A stretch of DNA of 55,808 nt from Piscinibacter caeni (lineage in GTDB: Bacteria > Pseudomonadota > Gammaproteobacteria > Burkholderiales > Burkholderiaceae_C). The DNA lies in assembly GCA_003265685.1 (NCBI GenBank), contig QJOU01000065.1, positions 1 through 55,808 of the forward strand, read 5' to 3'. Position numbers and translations under genes: made by a program. This document shows positions 47,149-55,808 of this stretch, piece by piece. Below the pieces are notes generated by a model. It was not told the origin of the DNA. It did no database searches and saw only the letters and a list, made by a program, of their open reading frames with translations. Within the stretch, counting starts at the first letter, position 1. Each line of letters begins with the position of its first letter.

Positions 47149-48108
47149 CTAGGCCGATTCCTCGGCGAAATGGCAGGCGACCTGCGAGCCGTCGAGGTCG
47201 CGCAGCGCCGGGCGCTCGGCACGGCAACGTTCGGCCGCGCGCGGGCAGCGGGTGTGGAACACGCAGCCCGGCGGCGGGGCGAGCGGCGAGGGCAGTTCGC
47301 CCGTCAGCACGACCGGCTCGCGCCCGAGGCCCGGCGTCGAGCCGAGCAGCGCGCGGGTGTAGGGGTGCAGCGGCCGCGCGAACAGGCGTGCCTTGGGGGC
47401 GTGCTCCATCACGCGGCCGAGGTACATCACCAGCACCTCGTCGGCGAGGTGGCGCACCACGGCCAGGTCGTGCGAGATGAACAGATAGGCCAGGCCGAGC
47501 TGCTGCTGCAGGTCGGCGAGCAGGTTCAGCACCTGGGCCTGCACCGAGACATCGAGCGCCGAGACCGGCTCGTCGGCCACCAGCAGCGCCGGTTCGGGCA
47601 TCAAGGCGCGCGCGATCGCGATGCGCTGGCGCTGTCCGCCGGAGAACATGTGCGGGTAACGCTGGCCATGCTCGGGCCGCAGGCCGACGCGCGCGAGCAT
47701 CGCCTGCGCCTTCTCGCGCCGCTCGGCGGCGGGCAGCGTGGTGTGGATGGCCAGCGGCGTCTCGAGCGCGGTGAGGATCTTCTGGCGCGGGTTCAGTGAG
47801 CCGTAGGGGTTCTGGAACACCAGCTGCACCGCGCGGCGCAGCCGGGTGCGATCGGCCGCCGGCGGCCGCACCGCATCCACGCCGAGCAGTTGCAGCTGCC
47901 CGGCCGCCGGCGGCTCGATCAGCGTGACCATGCGCGCCAGGGTCGACTTGCCGCAGCCGGATTCACCCACCACGCCGAGCGTGCGGCCGGCCTCGAGCCG
48001 GAACGAGACCTCGTCCACCGCCAGCAGCCGCGCCGGTGCCCGCCCCCAGCCGCGCCGGATCGCGTAGGACTGCTGCAGCCCATGGGCCTCGGCGACGATG
48101 CGGTTCAT
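47149..48108 (-). CDS. dppF: Dipeptide-type ABC transporter ATP-binding protein, DppF/OppF type
   Basis: A 319-residue nucleotide-binding subunit. Walker [10 protein letters not shown] (about 51-59), signature [15 protein letters not shown], Walker [15 protein letters not shown] and H-loop SHDLAV are intact. The C-terminal oligopeptide-transporter domain has [14 protein letters not shown], the Cys-containing segment known in Dpp/Opp ATPases. The start at 48108 ([10 protein letters not shown]) overlaps dppD as ATGA; an in-frame extension upstream lies within dppD. Confidence 0.93.
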   Translation of the reverse strand: MNRIVAEAHGLQQSYAIRRGWGRAPARLLAVDEVSFRLEAGRTLGVVGESGCGKSTLARMVTLIEPPAAGQLQLLGVDAVRPPAADRTRLRRAVQLVFQNPYGSLNPRQKILTALETPLAIHTTLPAAERREKAQAMLARVGLRPEHGQRYPHMFSGGQRQRIAIARALMPEPALLVADEPVSALDVSVQAQVLNLLADLQQQLGLAYLFISHDLAVVRHLADEVLVMYLGRVMEHAPKARLFARPLHPYTRALLGSTPGLGREPVVLTGELPSPLAPPPGCVFHTRCPRAAERCRAERPALRDLDGSQVACHFAEESA

Positions 48109-49082
48109 GGCGCGTCGACCGGGAAGTGGCAGCGCCACGCCCGCGCTGCCTCGACGCGCAGCCCGGGGGGCACGCTGCACTCCGGCGCCGCCTTCGCGCA
48201 GCGCGGCGCGAACAGGCAGCCCGCTGGGCGGTCCCACGCGCCGGGCACGGTGCCGGGGATGCTGGCCAGGCGGCTGCGGCCCTGCGCGTCGGGCACCGCG
48301 CGCTCGGGCAGCGCGGCCAGCAGCGCGGCGGTGTAGGGGTGGCGCGGCGCGGCGAACAGCGCCTCGGTGGGCGCCTGCTCGACCAGCTGGCCGGCATACA
48401 TCACCGCGACGCGCTGCGCCATCTCGGCCACCACGCCCATGTTGTGCGTGATCAGCACCAGCGCCATGCCGCGCTCGCGCTGCAGCGTGCGCAGCAGCTC
48501 GAGGATCTGGGCCTGGATCGTCACGTCCAGCGCCGTGGTCGGCTCGTCGGCGATCAGCAGGCGCGGGTTGCAGGCGATCGCCATCGCGATCATCACGCGC
48601 TGGTTCATGCCGCCGGAGAGCTGGTGCGGGTAGTCGTTCAGGCGGCTCGCGGCGGCCGGGATGCCGACCTGCTCGAGCAGTTCGATGCTGCGCCGCGCCG
48701 CCGCGCGCCGGTCCAGGCCGAGGTGGTGGCGCAGCACCTCGGCGATCTGGAAGCCGACGGTGAAGCTCGGGTTCAGGCTCGCGCCCGGGTCCTGGAAGAT
48801 CATCGCCACGTCGCGGCCGGTCAGCGCGCGGCGCTGCCGCTCGCTCATGCGCAGCAGGTCCTGCCCGGCGAAGGCCAGACGCGCGGCGCGCACCCGGCCC
48901 GGGAAGCCGACCAGCCCCATCAGCGCCAGCATCGCCACGCTCTTGCCGGAGCCGGATTCGCCGACGATGCCGAGCACCTCGCCCTCGCGCAGCGTGAGCG
49001 ACAGGCCGTCGACGGCCCGCAGCGTCGCGCCGTGCAGCGCGAACTCGACCTGCAGGTCGTCGATCTCGAGCAGCGTGCTCAT
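48105..49082 (-). CDS. dppD: Dipeptide-type ABC transporter ATP-binding protein, DppD/OppD type
   Basis: A 325-residue nucleotide-binding subunit pairing with DppF. Walker A GESGSGKS (about 41-48), signature [16 protein letters not shown], Walker [15 protein letters not shown] and H-loop THNMGV are intact. The C-terminal [14 protein letters not shown] segment matches the Cys-rich end of the family. Start at 49082 ([10 protein letters not shown]) overlaps the dppC stop as ATGA. Confidence 0.93.
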   Translation of the reverse strand: MSTLLEIDDLQVEFALHGATLRAVDGLSLTLREGEVLGIVGESGSGKSVAMLALMGLVGFPGRVRAARLAFAGQDLLRMSERQRRALTGRDVAMIFQDPGASLNPSFTVGFQIAEVLRHHLGLDRRAAARRSIELLEQVGIPAAASRLNDYPHQLSGGMNQRVMIAMAIACNPRLLIADEPTTALDVTIQAQILELLRTLQRERGMALVLITHNMGVVAEMAQRVAVMYAGQLVEQAPTEALFAAPRHPYTAALLAALPERAVPDAQGRSRLASIPGTVPGAWDRPAGCLFAPRCAKAAPECSVPPGLRVEAARAWRCHFPVDAP

Positions 49083-49973
49083 CTTTTCAACTTGGGATCG
49101 AGCGCATCGCGCAGCCCGTCGCCCAGCAGGTTGAAGGCCAGCACCGTGACCAGGATCGCGAGGCCGGGGAAGGTGACCACCCACCAGGCGCGCAGCACGA
49201 ACTCGCGTGCGTCGGCGAGCATGGTGCCCCACTCGGCCGCAGGCGGCTGCGCGCCCAGGCCGATGAAGCCGATCGCCGCCGCGTCGAGGATGGCGGTGGA
49301 GATGCCGAGCGAGGCCTGCACGATCAGCGGCGCCGCGCAGTTGGGCAGCACCTCGCGCAGCATCAGGCGCCAGCGGCCGGCCCCGGCCACGCGCGCGGCG
49401 GTGACGTAGTCCTTGGCCATCTCGGCGATCACTGCGGCGCGTGTCAGCCGCACGTAGTGCGGCAGCACCACCAGCGCCACCGCGAACATCGCGTTCATCA
49501 GCCCGGGGCCGAGCACCGCGACGATCACGATCGCCAGCAGCAGGCTGGGCAGCGAGAGGATCACGTCCATCAGACGCATCACCGCGGTCTCGAACCAGCC
49601 GCGGAACAGGCCCGCCGCCAGCCCGAGCGCGATGCCGACCACGGTGGACAGCGCCACCACCGCGATGCCGATCACGAGCGAGAGCCGCGCGCCGTGGATC
49701 AGGCGCGAGAGCAGGTCGCGCCCGATCGCATCCGTGCCCAGCAGCCAGGCGCGGCTGCCGCCCTCCTGCCAGGCCGGCGGCTTGAGCAGCGCGGCCGGGT
49801 TGGTCTGGTCGGGTGGGTAGGGCGCGATCCAGGGCGCGAAGGCGGCCAGCAGCAGCACGCCGATCACCACCGCGAGGCCGATCACCGCGCCGGTGTTCGC
49901 GCTGAAGCTGGCCCAGAACTCGCGCAGCGGCCCCGGCGGGGCGGACGGTGCGGTGCCGGCGGGCAGGGAGGTG

Positions 49974-49984
<11 letters not shown>
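49079..49984 (-). CDS. dppC: Dipeptide-type ABC transporter permease, DppC type
   Basis: A 301-residue inner-membrane permease. A Pro/Ala-rich cytoplasmic N-terminus precedes the first helix (about 33-52). Typical DppC blocks: [21 protein letters not shown], and the EAA-type coupling segment [24 protein letters not shown] (quoted in part). It overlaps dppB by 11 bp and dppD by 4 bp. Confidence 0.93.
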
Positions 49985-50984
<1,000 letters not shown>

Positions 50985-50993
50985 GCGCGCGCG

Positions 50994-51350
50994 TCAGGGC
51001 TCGAAATCCTGCGGCTGCAGCTCGATCGGCGCGCCGTGCGGCGTGCGGTGGGCGGCGTGCGCCCAGGCGTCGCGGTGGCGCGCGAGTTCGACGTCGCTGC
51101 TCGCGCCCTTGGCGGCCACCAGCGCCTCGAGCGCGGCGAGCCAGTGGTGGTAGTAGGTGTCGCCGAGGTCCGCATCACCGCCGGCCTGTGCTCGCCGGAT
51201 CTGCTCGGCCAGCGCCGCCGCCCACTCGGTCCAGCTGAACAGGCCGCGCTGGTGCAGCGTGACGGCCAGCGCGAAGGCATGTGCCTCCCAGGGTTCGCGG
51301 AACACCGGCTCGTCGCCCTGGGCCGGCTGGCCGGGCAGTAGCGGCCTCAT
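50994..51350 (-). CDS. Nitrile hydratase activator/accessory protein (P14K-like, NHase beta-like fold)
   Basis: A 118-residue protein similar to the N-terminal part of nitrile hydratase beta subunits: EPVFREPWEAHAFALAVTLHQRGLF, WTEWAAALAEQI and DTYYHHWLAALEALV. Such self-subunit-swapping or metallochaperone proteins load metal into cobalt-type enzymes and are encoded just after the alpha and beta genes, as here. It overlaps the beta gene by 4 bp. The start at 51350 (MRPLLPGQ) is chosen because the upstream extension lies in the beta gene. Confidence 0.85.
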   Translation of the reverse strand: MRPLLPGQPAQGDEPVFREPWEAHAFALAVTLHQRGLFSWTEWAAALAEQIRRAQAGGDADLGDTYYHHWLAALEALVAAKGASSDVELARHRDAWAHAAHRTPHGAPIELQPQDFEP

Positions 51351-52009
51351 GCAGCGGCCTCCAGGTAGGGCTCCCAGGCGTCGATGGAGACGCTCAGGCC
51401 CGGCGTGGCACCCGCGCCCCACAACTCGACGCCGTCGAACGCGACGGTGTAGAGCCACTGCGGCTGCTCGCCCAGCCCCTGCGCGTTGCTGTCGGCAAAC
51501 ACGTGGGCGCCGTGCACACGCTCGACGACGCCCCGCTTGCCGCGTGCGTAGCCGGGCAGGCGGGTGTGGTGCCCGGCCGCGATGGCGATCGCGCGCACCG
51601 CGTCGCCAACGCTGAAGCGCGCCGGCGCCGTCGCGGGCCGTTCGGTCGGCGAGCCCTTCGCGAGCACCGCGGGCACGTCGGCCGCCCGCAACAGGCGCGG
51701 CAGCGGCGGTGCGGCATGCAGCGCGCGGCCGGCGGCGAGTTCGTCGCTCTGCAGCAGGCCGCGTTCGGCCAGCAGGCGCTGCAGCGCGGCGAGCCAGATG
51801 CGGTAGTAGTCGAGCTGCGCGTAGTCGGGCAGCGTCTCGCGTGCGCTGCGGCTCATGTCGATGTTCCAGGCGCCGGTGGCGCCCATCGCCAGCGTGAGCG
51901 CCAGCGCACGCGGCTCCCAGGGCGCGTGGAACAGCTCGCCCTCGGGCTCGGGCATCACCGCCCCGAAACCGTCGCGGCCGCCCAGGTCGGCATGGCTGGC
52001 GTAGATCAT
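51347..52009 (-). CDS. nthB: Nitrile hydratase subunit beta
   Basis: A 220-residue beta subunit. Start [16 protein letters not shown] is the family N-terminus; [18 protein letters not shown] and [14 protein letters not shown] follow, then the C-terminal SH3-like barrel with [34 protein letters not shown] (quoted in part) and VELWG. Overlaps both neighbours with ATGA junctions. Cytoplasmic, forming the catalytic heterodimer with NthA. Confidence 0.94.
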   Translation of the reverse strand: MIYASHADLGGRDGFGAVMPEPEGELFHAPWEPRALALTLAMGATGAWNIDMSRSARETLPDYAQLDYYRIWLAALQRLLAERGLLQSDELAAGRALHAAPPLPRLLRAADVPAVLAKGSPTERPATAPARFSVGDAVRAIAIAAGHHTRLPGYARGKRGVVERVHGAHVFADSNAQGLGEQPQWLYTVAFDGVELWGAGATPGLSVSIDAWEPYLEAAA

Positions 52010-52632
52010 GGCGAGCGCGCGAGGCCGGTGCCGATCATCGAGTCGCGTGTCACCAGCGCGGCGAGACGTTCCTCGTCGAAGCCTTCGGTGCCCGCGGGCC
52101 GGCGCGGGATCACCAGGTAGCGTACCTCGGCGGTCGAGTCCCAAACGCGGATGCACGTGTGCTCGGGCAGCACCACGCCGAAGTCGGCCAGCACGCCGCG
52201 CGGATCCTTCACCGCGCGCGAGCGGTAGGGCGCGCTCTTGTACCAGGTGGGCGGCAGGCCCAGCACCGGCCAGGGGTAGCAGCTGCACAAGGTGCACACC
52301 ACCAGGTGGTGCGTGTCCTCGGTGCATTCGACCGCCACCATGTGCTCGCCCTGGCGGCCGGTGTAGCCGAGCGAGGCGATGGCCGCGGTGGCGTCGCGCC
52401 GCAACGCCTCGGCGAAGGTCGGGTCGGCCCAGGCCCGTGCCACCACGCGCGCGCCGTTGCGCGGGCCGATGCGGGTCTGGTAGGTGTCGATCAGGACGTC
52501 GAGGGCGGCCGGGTCGATGTAGCCCTTCTGGGCCAGCACGGTCTCGAGGGCGCGCACGCGCAGGTCCATCTCGCCGAGTTCGCTGTGCTCGTCGTGATCG
52601 TGATCGTGGTCGTGGTCGTGACCATGCGCCAT
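52006..52632 (-). CDS. nthA: Nitrile hydratase subunit alpha, cobalt type
   Basis: A 208-residue alpha subunit that hydrates nitriles to amides. The metal claw VCTLCSC (Cys113, 116, 118) has Thr at the second position, the cobalt-type signature; iron enzymes have Ser. [12 protein letters not shown] and [17 protein letters not shown] are conserved. The N-terminus [16 protein letters not shown] is an unusual His/Asp run that could bind metal. First gene of the nth-dpp run; its start codon is 40 bp from the divergent patatin start. No amidase is in the window. Confidence 0.95.
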   Translation of the reverse strand: MAHGHDHDHDHDHDEHSELGEMDLRVRALETVLAQKGYIDPAALDVLIDTYQTRIGPRNGARVVARAWADPTFAEALRRDATAAIASLGYTGRQGEHMVAVECTEDTHHLVVCTLCSCYPWPVLGLPPTWYKSAPYRSRAVKDPRGVLADFGVVLPEHTCIRVWDSTAEVRYLVIPRRPAGTEGFDEERLAALVTRDSMIGTGLARSP

Positions 52633-52672
52633 GGCCGCCGATGGTAACCGCGAGCCGATACAGTCGCGCCCC

Positions 52673-53746
52673 ATGCAAGCCCTGGAGATCCATGCCGGCG
52701 CGCGGGCGTTGAAGCACCTGCGCGAGCACGGCCTGCGCGCGGCCGATGTGCGTGCCATTCCCGCCGCGGCGGGCGGGCCCAAGGGGCTGATCCTGAACGC
52801 GCTTGACCGCTTCGTGTTCGGCCGCTGGCTGGCCGGCGCCGATCACACCGTGCACCTGCTGGGCGCGTCGATCGGGGCCTGGCGCATGGCCACCGCCTGC
52901 CTGGCCGACCCGGACCAGGCCTTCGCGCAACTGGCGGCCGACTACATCGCGCAGGACTATCCGCATGCGCCGGGCCAGTCGCCGCGGCCCACGGTGGTCA
53001 GCGCGGTGTTCGGCGCCAAGCTGACGGAGCGTTTCGGCGGCCGCGAGGCGCAGCTGCTGCAGCACCCGCGCTACCGGCTGCATGTGTTCACGAGCCGCGG
53101 CCGCCACCTGCTCGGGCGCGAAGGGCGGCTGCGCACACCGCTCGGCTACCTGGGCGCCTTCGCGACCAACGCGCTCAGCCGCGAGGCGATGGGCGGCTGG
53201 CTCGAGCGGGTGATCTTCTCCGACGCGCGCGACCCGCTGCCGCTGCACCTGCACGACTACCGCACGCAGAGTGTGCCGCTCGCGCCGGGCAACCTGCAGC
53301 GGGCGCTGCTGGCGAGCTGCTCGATCCCGTTCTGGCTCGAGGCGGTGCACGACATCCCCGGTGCCCCGCGCGGCGCCTACTGGGATGGCGGCATCACCGA
53401 CTACCACCTGCACCTGGACTACGCCTCGATGCCCGAGGGCCTGGTGCTGTACCCGCATTTCCAACGGTCCGTCGTGCCCGGCTGGCTGGACAAGGCGCTG
53501 CGCCACCGCCATCGCGCCAGTGCGCGGCTCGACAACGTGGTGCTGCTGTCGCCGGCGCCGGGCTGGGTGGCGACGCTGCCCGGTGGCAAGCTGCCCGACC
53601 GCAGCGACTTCAAGCGCTTCACCGACGACACGCCCGGGCGCATCGCCGAGTGGAGCCGCGCGCTGCGCGAGAGCGAGCGCCTGGCCGAGGACTTCGCGCG
53701 CTGGCTGGAGTCGCCCGGGTCGATCGAGGTGAAGCCGCTGCCCTGA
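52673..53746 (+). CDS. Patatin-like phospholipase family protein
   Basis: A 357-residue patatin-type acyl hydrolase. The oxyanion-hole glycine motif AAGGPKG is at about 32-38, the nucleophile elbow GASIG at 64-68 (Ser66), and the catalytic dyad Asp238 in [10 protein letters not shown]. No signal peptide, so probably cytoplasmic or peripheral at the membrane. The ATG at 52673 is preferred; an in-frame ATG at 52631 would overlap the nthA start codon. It is divergent from the nitrile hydratase genes and may share their control region. Confidence 0.88.
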   Translation: MQALEIHAGARALKHLREHGLRAADVRAIPAAAGGPKGLILNALDRFVFGRWLAGADHTVHLLGASIGAWRMATACLADPDQAFAQLAADYIAQDYPHAPGQSPRPTVVSAVFGAKLTERFGGREAQLLQHPRYRLHVFTSRGRHLLGREGRLRTPLGYLGAFATNALSREAMGGWLERVIFSDARDPLPLHLHDYRTQSVPLAPGNLQRALLASCSIPFWLEAVHDIPGAPRGAYWDGGITDYHLHLDYASMPEGLVLYPHFQRSVVPGWLDKALRHRHRASARLDNVVLLSPAPGWVATLPGGKLPDRSDFKRFTDDTPGRIAEWSRALRESERLAEDFARWLESPGSIEVKPLP

Positions 53747-53916
53747 GGGCCACTGTTCTACGCAGACCTGCGCCGCGCGGATGCAAGGCCATGCGCCGCG
53801 CTCGGGTCGTCGATCCGCGCCGTCACGGCCGGCGTAAGGCCGTCCACACCACGGCTGCGCCGCGGTGACCCCCCGGCCCCGGCCGGGCGCCTTCACCGGA
53901 CACCCAGGACGACCCC

Positions 53917-55491
53917 ATGAGCACCTTCACCTCCCTCCCGCGCAGCGTGCTGCCGCTGGCGGCCGCGCTCGCCGCGGCCTTCGGCAGCCTCGCCGTGCAG
54001 GCCTCGAGCCATCGCGAGGCGCCGTTCATCACCACCGCGCCCAAGGTCGACGGCACCGACCTCTACATGTTCATGAGCTACGAGGCCGGCCGCAGCGACT
54101 ACGTGACGATCATCGCCAACTACCAGCCGCTGCAGGCGCCGTACGGCGGGCCGAACTACTTCAAGATGGATCCGAACGCGCTGTACGAGATCCACGTCGA
54201 CAACAACGGCGACGCGAAAGAGGACCTGAGCTTCCAGTTCCGCTTCGAGAACAAGCTGAACTCGATCGCGCTGCCGATCGGCGGCAAGAACGTGCCGATC
54301 GCGCTCACCCAGGCCGGCACGGTGAGCGACCCGCGTGCCGCGACGCTGAACGTCAACGAGACCTTCAGCGTCGACCTGGTGCGCGGCGACCGGCGCAGTG
54401 GCCAGCGCGCGTCGGTGACCAACGCCGCCAGCGGCGCCAGGGTGTTCGACAAGCCGGTGGACAACATCGGCACCAAGACCATCCCCGACTACGCCGCCTA
54501 CGCGGCCAAACACATCTACAGCGTCAACGTGCCGGGCTGCAACGTGCCCGCGAAGCTGTTCGTCGGCCAGCGCAAGGAGGCCTTCGCGGTCAACCTCGGC
54601 ACGATCTTCGACCTGGTCAACGCGCCGGTGTCGGTGATCACCGACCCGGCCTTGATCAACGCCGCGCCCAACACCATCGACGATGCCAACGTCACCTCGC
54701 TGGCGGTGGAGATCCACAAGAGCTGCCTGACGCAGGGCAGCGAGCCGGTGATCGGCGCCTGGACCACCGCCAGCCTGCGCCAGGGCAGCCTGCTCGACCC
54801 GACGCCGAAGAAGGGCCACCAGACCACGGCCATCACCGGCGGGGCGTGGACGCAGGTGTCGCGCCTGGGTATGCCGCTGGTCAACGAGGTGGTGATCGGC
54901 CTGCCCGACAAGGACCGCTTCAACGGCAGCAAGCCGAAGGACGACGGCCAGTTCGCCGACTACGTGACGAACCCGACCCTGCCAGCGCTGCTGGAGATCG
55001 CGCTCGCGCTGCCGAACACCGCGCCGACCAACCTGCCGCGCACCGACCTGGTCACGACCTTCCTGACCGGCATCCCGGGCGTGAACCAGCCCGGCAAGGT
55101 GACGGCCTCGGAGATGCTGCGCCTGAACACCGCGATCCCGCCGGTGCCGTTCGCGCAGCAGAACCGGCTCGGCATCGTCGGCGAGATCCTGCGCGTCGGC
55201 GGGCCGCAGAACCTCGGCCAGGCGGTCGACCTGGCGGGTTACCCGAACGGCCGCCGGCCCAAGGACGACGTGGTCGACATCTCGCTGGTGGCGGTGATGG
55301 GCGGCCTGTGCGTGGCCAACGGCGACAACAACGCGCTCGGCTTCGGCGCGGCGTGCAAGCCCTCGGCCGTGCCGCTGGGGGCGACCGCCTTCAAGCTGCA
55401 CGACGGCGTCGACCAGGCCGTGGTGCCGCTGCTGCCGGGCTTCCCGTACCTCTTCACGCCGACCCCGGGTGCGGGCGCGGCGGCGCAATGA
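53917..55491 (+). CDS. DUF4331 domain-containing exported protein
   Basis: A 524-residue DUF4331 protein. Signal peptide about 1-30 (ending VQA-SSH), then the family hallmark SSHREAPFIT, DGTDLYMFMSYE, VDNNGDAKEDLSFQFRF and VSRLGMPLVNEVVIGLPDKDRFN (quoted in part). Function is unknown; these proteins usually sit with small lipoproteins and TPR-type secreted proteins. The 170-bp gap upstream has no other gene and no clear promoter boxes. Confidence 0.88.
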   Translation: MSTFTSLPRSVLPLAAALAAAFGSLAVQASSHREAPFITTAPKVDGTDLYMFMSYEAGRSDYVTIIANYQPLQAPYGGPNYFKMDPNALYEIHVDNNGDAKEDLSFQFRFENKLNSIALPIGGKNVPIALTQAGTVSDPRAATLNVNETFSVDLVRGDRRSGQRASVTNAASGARVFDKPVDNIGTKTIPDYAAYAAKHIYSVNVPGCNVPAKLFVGQRKEAFAVNLGTIFDLVNAPVSVITDPALINAAPNTIDDANVTSLAVEIHKSCLTQGSEPVIGAWTTASLRQGSLLDPTPKKGHQTTAITGGAWTQVSRLGMPLVNEVVIGLPDKDRFNGSKPKDDGQFADYVTNPTLPALLEIALALPNTAPTNLPRTDLVTTFLTGIPGVNQPGKVTASEMLRLNTAIPPVPFAQQNRLGIVGEILRVGGPQNLGQAVDLAGYPNGRRPKDDVVDISLVAVMGGLCVANGDNNALGFGAACKPSAVPLGATAFKLHDGVDQAVVPLLPGFPYLFTPTPGAGAAAQ

Positions 55492-55502
55492 GGGAGGCGG
55501 CG

Positions 55503-55754
55503 ATGAAGACCCTCAACCGCCTGTCGATGTTGCTGATCGTCGCCACGCTGGCCGCCTGCGGCGGCGGTGGCGGAGACGACACGCCGGCGCCTCCGCCAAC
55601 CGACAGCGTGCCCGACAGCGCCAGCGCGAGCACCACCGGCATGGTGGCCTGGCTGAAGCGCCTGGCCGGCATCGCGCCGGAGGACAAGGAGGCGCTGGAC
55701 GCCGGCCGCTTCGCGCCGCCGCGGCCGGACGACGCCGAGCCGGAGGTGCTGTGA
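55503..55754 (+). CDS. Small lipoprotein
   Basis: An 83-residue protein with a lipoprotein signal: MKTLNRLSMLLIVATLAAC with lipobox LAAC (Cys19), then GGGGGDD and a Pro/Ser/Asp-rich linker. A short helical segment VAWLKRLAGIAPEDKEALD is followed by an acidic, Pro-rich end. The start at 55503 has GGGAGG upstream; an in-frame ATG at 55488 would include that site in the coding sequence. It follows the DUF4331 gene by 11 bp. Function unknown. Confidence 0.75.
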   Translation: MKTLNRLSMLLIVATLAACGGGGGDDTPAPPPTDSVPDSASASTTGMVAWLKRLAGIAPEDKEALDAGRFAPPRPDDAEPEVL

Positions 55755-55808
55755 AGCGCGGCCCGCGCGCCCGCGCCGGCGCGCCGGCGCTGCTGCTCGC
55801 CGGCCTCG
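55751..55808 (+). CDS. Start of a further exported protein (3' end outside window)
   Basis: A GTG at 55751 overlaps the lipoprotein stop (GTGA) and opens a frame to the window edge. The 19 visible residues are basic (KRGPRARAGAP) then hydrophobic (ALLLAGL), a signal-peptide start. Identity cannot be told; TPR-type proteins often follow DUF4331 genes. Confidence 0.5.
   Translation, partial: MKRGPRARAGAPALLLAGL

Overview
The window is very GC-rich, gene-dense bacterial chromosome with mostly single-strand operons joined by ATGA, GTGA or TGATG stop/start overlaps. Gene content (tesA/ybbA divergon, msrB-yciB-bolA-ppiC, a HAAT transporter followed by beta-oxidation genes, tex, rdgC, hydrogenase-4-like genes, cobalt nitrile hydratase) and a dispersed intergenic repeat of a type common in that order point to a betaproteobacterium of the Burkholderiales, probably the Rubrivivax/Leptothrix/Methylibium side. 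This placement is an inference; no rRNA or other phylogenetic marker is present. I saw no tRNA, rRNA, CRISPR array, prophage or transposase gene.

Layout. 1-3722: the end of a Pro/Arg-rich protein, tesA (-), ybbA (+), then a minus-strand operon msrB-yciB-bolA-ppiC. 3865-10751: an acyl-CoA ligase and a complete branched-chain-amino-acid-type (HAAT) ABC transporter (binding protein, LivH, LivM, LivG, LivF). 10836-23102: a plus-strand fatty-acid/acyl-CoA block (FadB-like fusion, thiolase, two acyl-CoA dehydrogenases, two SDRs, thioesterase, MDR reductase) that also holds a small membrane protein and an M3 peptidase. Its promoter carries a perfect 12-bp palindrome next to a -10-like box. 23100-23369: a 266-bp non-autonomous element with 30/31 terminal inverted repeats and TA target duplication, inserted exactly in the overlapping stop codons of two convergent genes. 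23367-29389: DUF1223 protein, flavoprotein, Tex, RdgC, and a GDT1/UPF0016 manganese exporter preceded by a yybP-ykoY manganese riboswitch on the minus strand.

29834-45415 is the most unusual part: two consecutive hydrogenase-4-like (complex-I-like) modules, each encoding HyfB-, HyfC-, HyfE-, HyfF-, HyfG- and HyfI-type subunits. Both large subunits lack the nickel-binding cysteines, so neither should be a hydrogenase. They look like energy-converting-hydrogenase-related (Ehr) complexes. The first small subunit carries a fused two-cluster ferredoxin domain and the second does not. A spermidine-synthase-like methyltransferase and a ribbon-helix-helix protein sit between the modules.

45513-52632 is a minus-strand run: cobalt-type nitrile hydratase alpha (with a His/Asp-rich N-terminus), beta and activator genes, followed 9 bp later by a dipeptide-type ABC transporter. 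52673-55808 holds a patatin-like lipase, a DUF4331 protein, a small lipoprotein and the first codons of another exported protein.

Likely physiology: uptake and activation of an organic acid and its beta-oxidation; ion-coupled membrane redox chemistry by the twin NiFe-less complexes; manganese export under riboswitch control; and nitrile-to-amide conversion linked to a solute importer.
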